From an uncultured archaeon (GTDB taxonomy: Archaea > Nanobdellota > Nanobdellia > Woesearchaeales > ARS49), in assembly GCA_902385765.1 (NCBI GenBank), contig CABMGU010000004.1, positions 1 to 17,203 of the forward strand: a DNA stretch of 17,203 nucleotides. Reading direction: 5' to 3'. Shown piece by piece: positions 13,711 through 17,203 of the stretch. The notes under the pieces were generated by a model. It saw only the letters and a list, made by a program, of their open reading frames with translations, was not told the origin of the DNA and did no database searches. Position 1 is the first letter of the stretch, and each line of letters opens with the position of its first letter. Both the position numbers and the translations under genes were made by a program.

Positions 13711-14155
13711 CTGGTTTTCTTTCTGCTTCTCTGAGCTCTATGTTTTCTACTAGAATTTCGTACAGGTCTGGCTCTATTTTTAGTATGTCTTTCAGTGTGA
13801 CCAGTCCTATGAATTTGTTTTCGTGCAGTACCGGCAGGTGTCTTATGTTGTAGTCTCTCATTATCCTGATTGCTTCAAAGATGTCTTCTTCTGGTGTTGT
13901 TGTCACGAGCTCTGTTGCCATTATTTCTTTTATTTTCCTGTTTGCAGGGTTTCCTAAGACTGCGACTGCTTTTCTTACTATGTCCTGTTCTGTCAGTATG
14001 CCGACTATTTTTTCTTGTTCTTTTACTAAGAGTGCTCCTACGTGTTCTTTCGCCATTATCTTGCCTGCTTCTCTTAGTGTTTTGTCTGGAGAAATGGTTA
14101 TTGGGTTTAGCGTCATCGCGTCTCCCACTGTGAACCCTGTTTTTACCCTGTACAT
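13703..14155 (-). CDS. Tandem CBS-domain protein
   Basis: A 150-residue protein made almost entirely of a CBS pair: CBS1 at about 9-65 (VGDAMTLNPITISPDKTLREA ... GILTEQDIVRKAV) and CBS2 at about 74-130 (IKEIMATELVTTTPEEDIFEA ... IGLVTLKDILKI), plus a charged C-terminal helix. Such stand-alone modules bind adenine nucleotides or similar ligands and act as sensors for partner proteins. No catalytic domain is attached and no partner is evident. The gene is transcribed towards the small 13465 gene and is divergent from the lipoprotein gene. A TATA-like stretch at about 14175-14184 suggests a leaderless mRNA from about 14155. Confidence 0.9.
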   Translation of the reverse strand: MYRVKTGFTVGDAMTLNPITISPDKTLREAGKIMAKEHVGALLVKEQEKIVGILTEQDIVRKAVAVLGNPANRKIKEIMATELVTTTPEEDIFEAIRIMRDYNIRHLPVLHENKFIGLVTLKDILKIEPDLYEILVENIELREAERKPVK

Positions 14156-14174
14156 ATTATAGAGTGAGTGTTTC

Positions 14175-14262
14175 TGTATATATTAAGATTGTGAACGACG
14201 TTCAAGGGGTAAAATTTAAATAGTCAGTATACGAAACAGTATATTATTCAAACGAGGTGATT
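14175..14262. promoter_or_regulatory. Divergent promoter region with palindrome
   Basis: Contains a minus-strand TATA-like box (about 14175-14184) for the CBS gene and a plus-strand TTTAAATA (about 14215-14222) for the lipoprotein gene. A 13-bp palindrome TGAACGACGTTCA (14192-14204; 6-bp arms, 1-nt centre) lies between them. GAGGTGATT near 14254-14262 is the Shine-Dalgarno for the ATG at 14267. Confidence 0.5.
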
Positions 14263-14266
14263 GTAA

Positions 14267-14869
14267 ATGAAAATTTGGACTATTTTGATTATTGCCGTTA
14301 TGGCAATGTTTTTGATTGGTTGCCAGGGATTGGCGACATCTACAAAAGATGCACAAACGATTACCAATAGAATGTGCCAAGATAAAATAGATGCTGCTAA
14401 GACTAAATATATGGGAGAAAACGATTTCCTTCGAGGAGAGTCCGCTAAGTATATGACACAGGTTAAAGGTTTAACTGTTCAGGTAACAGACCTTCAAAGA
14501 ACACTGGAGCAAAAAAATGCGCAAATTGGTGTTCTCCAATCTCAAATAACTGCTGCACCTTCAGGCATTTCATCTCCGCAGCTTACGAGCTGCCAAAGTT
14601 CATTAGGTGTCTGCCAGGCAACCGTGAAAGACAGGGACACAACGATTGCGAGTTTGCAACAACAACTACAAACAGCTCCTGGGACAGTTGCGCCATCGAC
14701 ACCAATACCATCGGAACTATTTGTACAAATAGGAAATGAAGAACCACTTCAATTAACACGCACGACAGAACAACCACCCTCTACGCCATCTTCTGGAACA
14801 ATTAAAGCCAAAAGCCAGATATTTATGGCAGTAGATAAAAATGGTAATATATACTGGGTTTTCACATAA
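14267..14869 (+). CDS. Probable surface lipoprotein with coiled-coil segments
   Basis: A 200-residue exported protein. The N terminus MKIWTILIIAVMAMFLIGCQ has a positive charge, a hydrophobic stretch and a lipobox (LIGC), so Cys19 is the likely lipid-attached first residue. Two helical heptad-like segments follow (about 60-90, VKGLTVQVTDLQRTLEQKN; and about 113-130, VKDRDTTIASLQQQLQ), separated by a Pro/Ser/Thr linker, and then a small beta-rich end (SQIFMAVDKNGNIYWVF). Three further Cys residues occur outside the lipobox. The gene has a strong AGGTGAT Shine-Dalgarno and its own promoter. Codon use is A-rich and unlike most neighbours, as in the 1726-2948 insert, which may reflect transfer. 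No flanking repeat was found. Function unknown. Confidence 0.8.
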   Translation: MKIWTILIIAVMAMFLIGCQGLATSTKDAQTITNRMCQDKIDAAKTKYMGENDFLRGESAKYMTQVKGLTVQVTDLQRTLEQKNAQIGVLQSQITAAPSGISSPQLTSCQSSLGVCQATVKDRDTTIASLQQQLQTAPGTVAPSTPIPSELFVQIGNEEPLQLTRTTEQPPSTPSSGTIKAKSQIFMAVDKNGNIYWVFT

Positions 14870-14871
14870 TA

Positions 14872-14898
14872 TTTTTTCTTTTTTTAATTAATTTTTTT
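14872..14898 (+). terminator. Poly-T archaeal-type terminator
   Basis: Three long T runs begin 3 nt after the lipoprotein stop, without a preceding hairpin, as in archaeal intrinsic termination. Confidence 0.6.
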
Positions 14899-14910
14899 CA
14901 TTGATAAACA

Positions 14911-14917
14911 AGGTGAT
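14911..14917 (+). promoter_or_regulatory. Shine-Dalgarno deciding the start of the Cys/Gly-rich gene
   Basis: AGGTGAT is 4 nt before the ATG at 14922. The alternative TTG at 14901 and ATG at 14916 lie upstream of or inside this site and are rejected. Confidence 0.65.
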
Positions 14918-14921
14918 GTTG

Positions 14922-15989
14922 ATGCGCAAGAAGATTAATACCATTGTCCTGTTTTTGATACTTCTTGTTGCCGTCTTCGGTTTTGTTTACTTGTACAAAG
15001 GCAATGCCGGTCTTGCTATCAGGACTGACAGGGGTAAGTTTGAGCTTGAAGAGGGAAGGTTTGTGAATGTTCAGATTGGAAATCTTGTTGTTAAGGTTTA
15101 TGCCAACAGGGTGGCGAATGATTTTGCAGATATTTACTTTGACAATACTGATTTGCGTTCTTTCAGGAAAGGTCAGGTTGAAGTTTATAAGAACTTGAAG
15201 TTTAATTTTGAAGGCACTAAGATTAAGCCAAAGCAGAAGCTTGCAAGGTTTAATTACGAAGTTATTCCTGTTTGCGGTAACGGCGTTATGGAAGGCCACG
15301 AGCAATGTGATGCTCCGCAAGACCAGAAGTGTTCTGGAAAGTGCAGTACTCCTCGTTTTGACAATTTGTGCGAGTGTTTGCCTCAAGTGCAGTTTGATGC
15401 TTTATCAGCGCAATTTGCTGTTAAACCGGTTACTGTTGTTCAGCCTCAGTTATGTCCGGGTATTCTAAATCCTGAGTGTGGTATTCCTGGCTTGAACTGT
15501 CCTATTGGTATGACGTGCAAGATGCCTGACTGCAAGTGCGAGGCAGGTATTGGTCCTCAGCCTCCTGCAGGTGCTGCTCCTCCTGATGGATTTGGCAGCG
15601 GTGGTTTCGGACCTGGAAGCGGTGGTGCTGGTGGAGGAGGCGGTGGCAGTGCAGGTGCTGGCGGTGGTTCAGGCGGTGGCGGAGGCGGCGGTGGAGCTGG
15701 TGGTAGCACGCCTTTGCTTCCTGGTTGCGGTAATGGAGTAAAGGAAGCTGGTGAGCAGTGTGAGACGAATGGTGATTGTCCTGTTGGATATGGTTGCAGT
15801 ATAAACTGCATATGCGTGCAATTTACCCCGAGTCCTGAAACTTCCTGGAAGCAGGTTGGAACTTGTGATATTGGAGTGAATTGCCCTAACACGGGTTATT
15901 GCTATCAATATCCTGAGATTGGGTGTGTTCCTGGCACGATTTGCGTTTCAACTATTGGAATTCCAAGCACGGTCTACCAGTGCGTTTGA
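14922..15989 (+). CDS. Membrane-anchored Cys-rich / Gly-rich surface protein
   Basis: A 355-residue surface protein. MRKK and a hydrophobic helix (about 7-27) give a signal anchor. A small beta-rich domain follows (about 33-115), then Cys-rich modules. CGNGVMEGHEQCD at 118-130 and CGNGVKEAGEQCE at 269-281 match the CGNG-x-x-E-x-G-E-x-C-D type disulfide repeat known from many secreted bacterial and archaeal proteins. Further Cys-rich stretches lie at about 185-210 and at the C terminus. A nearly pure Gly/Ser linker (about 222-263) separates the two CGNG modules. The Cys pattern suggests extracellular disulfides. Ligand or adhesion target is unknown. It uses the G/T-rich codon style of the native genes and is followed by a T run. 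Confidence 0.82.
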   Translation: MRKKINTIVLFLILLVAVFGFVYLYKGNAGLAIRTDRGKFELEEGRFVNVQIGNLVVKVYANRVANDFADIYFDNTDLRSFRKGQVEVYKNLKFNFEGTKIKPKQKLARFNYEVIPVCGNGVMEGHEQCDAPQDQKCSGKCSTPRFDNLCECLPQVQFDALSAQFAVKPVTVVQPQLCPGILNPECGIPGLNCPIGMTCKMPDCKCEAGIGPQPPAGAAPPDGFGSGGFGPGSGGAGGGGGGSAGAGGGSGGGGGGGGAGGSTPLLPGCGNGVKEAGEQCETNGDCPVGYGCSINCICVQFTPSPETSWKQVGTCDIGVNCPNTGYCYQYPEIGCVPGTICVSTIGIPSTVYQCV

Positions 15990-15996
15990 TTTTTTT
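15990..15996 (+). terminator. T-run after the Cys/Gly-rich gene
   Basis: A run of seven Ts starts two bases after the stop codon; a plausible archaeal terminator but short. Confidence 0.4.
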
Positions 15997-16002
15997 CGTA
16001 AT

Positions 16003-16012
16003 CTTTTTAAAT
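16003..16012 (+). promoter_or_regulatory. TATA-like box of the 16035 gene
   Basis: CTTTTTAAAT 32 bp before the ATG at 16035; leaderless transcript predicted. Confidence 0.5.
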
Positions 16013-16034
16013 TACCTGTCTGCCCGCTCCTGTT

Positions 16035-16331
16035 ATGATGTTGAATAAACAGCAAAGCAGGAAAGTTCGGGGTGTTATTGACAAGTATAGTCTTGCTCTT
16101 GGCTACCATCCTGCAAAAGCGTATATTGATGCCCTTGTTGGGACCGCTCTTGCTTTTGCGGATAAAGACCATCTTGATTATGACTCTGTTCTTTCTGTTG
16201 TTATAACGGACTTGCATCATTATTACAACAAGCACGTTGCCCCTCATAATCGCGGGGAAGACGCGGAGCAGGTTCTTGCTACCTTGCAGGACCGCTTAAA
16301 CGTGGCTTTTGGAAAAGAAAGCAAATTGTAA
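16035..16331 (+). CDS. Unknown 98-aa helical protein
   Basis: I do not recognise a family. The sequence is predicted mostly helical and His-rich in the middle (DLHHYYNKHVAPHNRGED at about 59-76), with acidic and aromatic residues nearby, so a metal site is possible but unproven. No signal peptide or membrane helix. The two adjacent ATGs at 16035 and 16038 both fit the upstream TATA-like box. Codon use matches native neighbours. It ends 58 nt before the next gene, which has its own TATA-like box. Confidence 0.7.
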   Translation: MMLNKQQSRKVRGVIDKYSLALGYHPAKAYIDALVGTALAFADKDHLDYDSVLSVVITDLHHYYNKHVAPHNRGEDAEQVLATLQDRLNVAFGKESKL

Positions 16332-16349
16332 CCACTCATTAATAGTAAA

Positions 16350-16385
16350 ATTTATAAAGGCGTTCTATATAGGTGCTCTTGGGAG
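16350..16385 (+). promoter_or_regulatory. Promoter and Shine-Dalgarno of the 16390 gene
   Basis: TTTATAAA at about 16351-16358 predicts a start near 16380, and GGGAG at 16381-16385 precedes the ATG at 16390. This rules out the in-frame ATG at 16309, which lies inside the preceding gene. Confidence 0.5.
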
Positions 16386-16389
16386 TATA

Positions 16390-16800
16390 ATGACTGGTTT
16401 GGAGATTATTTTGGAGCCTTCTCATTTGGAGGCGTTGAAAGCAACCAAGGAGTTTGATAGAGGTTATATTTTTGTTAAGAAAGAGTCCGGCTTGCTGGTT
16501 GCTCAGGGAGTTCACGAAGTCAGTCGCGGACCGCAGTTGATTGTTCCTTCTGAATTGGATATTATTGGCCGTGTTCTTCGCGAGGGCTATGCTTGTGTTC
16601 CTTATATTAATTCAAGTGAAGACAACCCTCAGCACGGCTCCGCGTTTGCCTTGTTTTCTGCTGAAAATGTTCTTAATTTGGAGAAATTTGTTGCGTATGG
16701 AATTATTAATGTCGAACCGCGTTTCTATCACTTGGTTGGCGATGGCGTTACTTTTGTGAAGCCTGTGCCTTTCAGGCTGCCCGTCGCGCATAGAATGTAA
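16390..16800 (+). CDS. Unknown 136-aa protein
   Basis: No family recognised. An alpha/beta globular protein with mixed strands (RGYIFVKK, LLVAQGVHEV, VPYINSS, FALFSAENVL, FYHLVGDGVTFVKPV). No membrane segments. The pattern of hydrophobic strands, a DNPQHGSAFALFSAEN stretch at about 78-93 and a polar active-site-like mix of His, Asp and Ser loosely recalls small hydrolase or sensor folds, but no catalytic motif can be named. The last 29 nt overlap the convergent gene on the other strand. Function unknown. Confidence 0.7.
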   Translation: MTGLEIILEPSHLEALKATKEFDRGYIFVKKESGLLVAQGVHEVSRGPQLIVPSELDIIGRVLREGYACVPYINSSEDNPQHGSAFALFSAENVLNLEKFVAYGIINVEPRFYHLVGDGVTFVKPVPFRLPVAHRM

Positions 16801-17203
16801 ATAGCCACTGCACGTCTGAATCGTTCGATACCATATTTGTTCCCAATGAGATTGCTTGTGCCACCTGTGCTATGTCTTCGTCATATGCTTTTTTTCTTAT
16901 TCTCTGCAGTTCTGCCACCACGACTTGTATGCTTGACTGCCTGACTGCCCTGTCGATGCTGCTAAGCGCCGCATAGATGAATTTTCTGGCGTCTTCAAAA
17001 TATTTTTCTTCATCAAATTCCTGGATGCCCAATTTGCCGATTAATTCCCAATATTTGTCTTCGCATTGTTTTATCAGGTTGTTTTTTGCTTTTTCGTATT
17101 CTTCGCTTAGTCTTGACAGTTCTGCTCTTGTCAGCGTTTTTCCCAGAAGTGAATTATACCTTGCTATTAATGCGTCAGCAAAATTTACGGCAACGAGATT
17201 TGC
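16772..17203 (-). CDS. Unknown protein, C-terminal part (5' end beyond the window)
   Basis: The frame stays open on the minus strand to the right window edge, so at least 143 residues are visible and the start lies outside; the TTG at 17032 is not a convincing start. The protein is helical and charged (ALIARYNSLLGKTLTRAE, then SRLSEEYEKAKNNLIKQ, then repeated amphipathic helices), with no membrane segment. A helical, possibly oligomeric, cytosolic protein is likely; family not recognised. It is convergent with and overlaps the 16390 gene by 29 nt. Confidence 0.65.
   Translation of the reverse strand, partial: ANLVAVNFADALIARYNSLLGKTLTRAELSRLSEEYEKAKNNLIKQCEDKYWELIGKLGIQEFDEEKYFEDARKFIYAALSSIDRAVRQSSIQVVVAELQRIRKKAYDEDIAQVAQAISLGTNMVSNDSDVQWLFTFYARRAA

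Noticed and set aside
15583..15711. GGT/GGC-rich tract considered as a tandem repeat or CRISPR-like array
   Set aside because: There is no regular unit or spacer; it is codon-level low complexity encoding Gly and Ser.
15557..15892. Proline-rich 111-codon frame on the minus strand
   Set aside because: It is only the complement of the Gly/Ser linker codons (GGN read as NCC) in the surface protein.
16309..16389. N-terminal extension of the 16390 gene from the ATG at 16309
   Set aside because: It begins inside the previous gene and lies upstream of a good TATA-like box and GGGAG site.
1..17203. tRNA, rRNA and CRISPR array scan by eye
   Set aside because: No cloverleaf-like gene, no rRNA-like sequence and no evenly spaced repeats were noticed; this is a visual check only and a covariance search could still find a small RNA.

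Overview
The window looks archaeal. Nearly every gene start has a T/A-rich TATA-like box (TTTTTATA, CTTTTTAAA or TTTAAATA type) about 25-32 bp upstream of the start codon, with no room for a long leader, which implies many leaderless mRNAs. The genes that do have leaders carry AGGTGAT-type Shine-Dalgarno sequences. One surface protein ends in a PEF-CTERM-like archaeal sorting tail, and no tRNA, rRNA or CRISPR array is visible. A DPANN-type archaeon (Woesearchaeota/Pacearchaeota-like) is my guess from the small unknown proteins and the CGNG...EQC surface protein, but the sequence alone does not fix the lineage. Most genes share a strongly G/T-rich coding strand (GTT, GGT, GCT, TTG, AAG codons). 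Three genes (1733-2161, 2214-2945, 14267-14869) are A-rich and stand out as probable later arrivals.

Layout. 2-1696 is the 3' part of a K+-independent H+-pumping pyrophosphatase gene (hppA). 1726-2948 is a two-gene insert (an unknown protein and a variant HAD-like protein) bracketed by a perfect 50-bp direct repeat. That repeat contains both the hppA stop codon and the TATA box of the next native gene, a proline iminopeptidase (3007-3945). 3946-5175 (minus) encodes a secreted, repetitive, probably glycosylated beta-propeller protein with a PEF-CTERM-like tail. 5265-5801 is a VIT/CCC1-type metal transporter.

The metabolic core is 5833-10143: lipoate-protein ligase, then pyruvate (or branched-chain 2-oxoacid) dehydrogenase E1-alpha, E1-beta and E2. 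The ligase would attach lipoate to the E2 lipoyl domain, and E1 and E2 would make acyl-CoA. No E3 is present here. The E1-beta and E2 genes are separated by an unusual 171-nt spacer that can fold into a multibranched RNA and has a possible alternative pairing over the E2 Shine-Dalgarno.

10140-14155 holds an acylphosphatase, a P3B Mg2+-transporting P-type ATPase, two small probable regulators and a tandem CBS protein. 14267-15989 holds two surface proteins: a lipoprotein with coiled-coil character and a Cys/Gly-rich membrane-anchored protein. The right end has three unrecognised genes, the last one cut by the window edge.

The best candidates for something new are the precise 50-bp-repeat-flanked gene insertion after hppA and the structured intercistronic RNA in front of the E2 gene.
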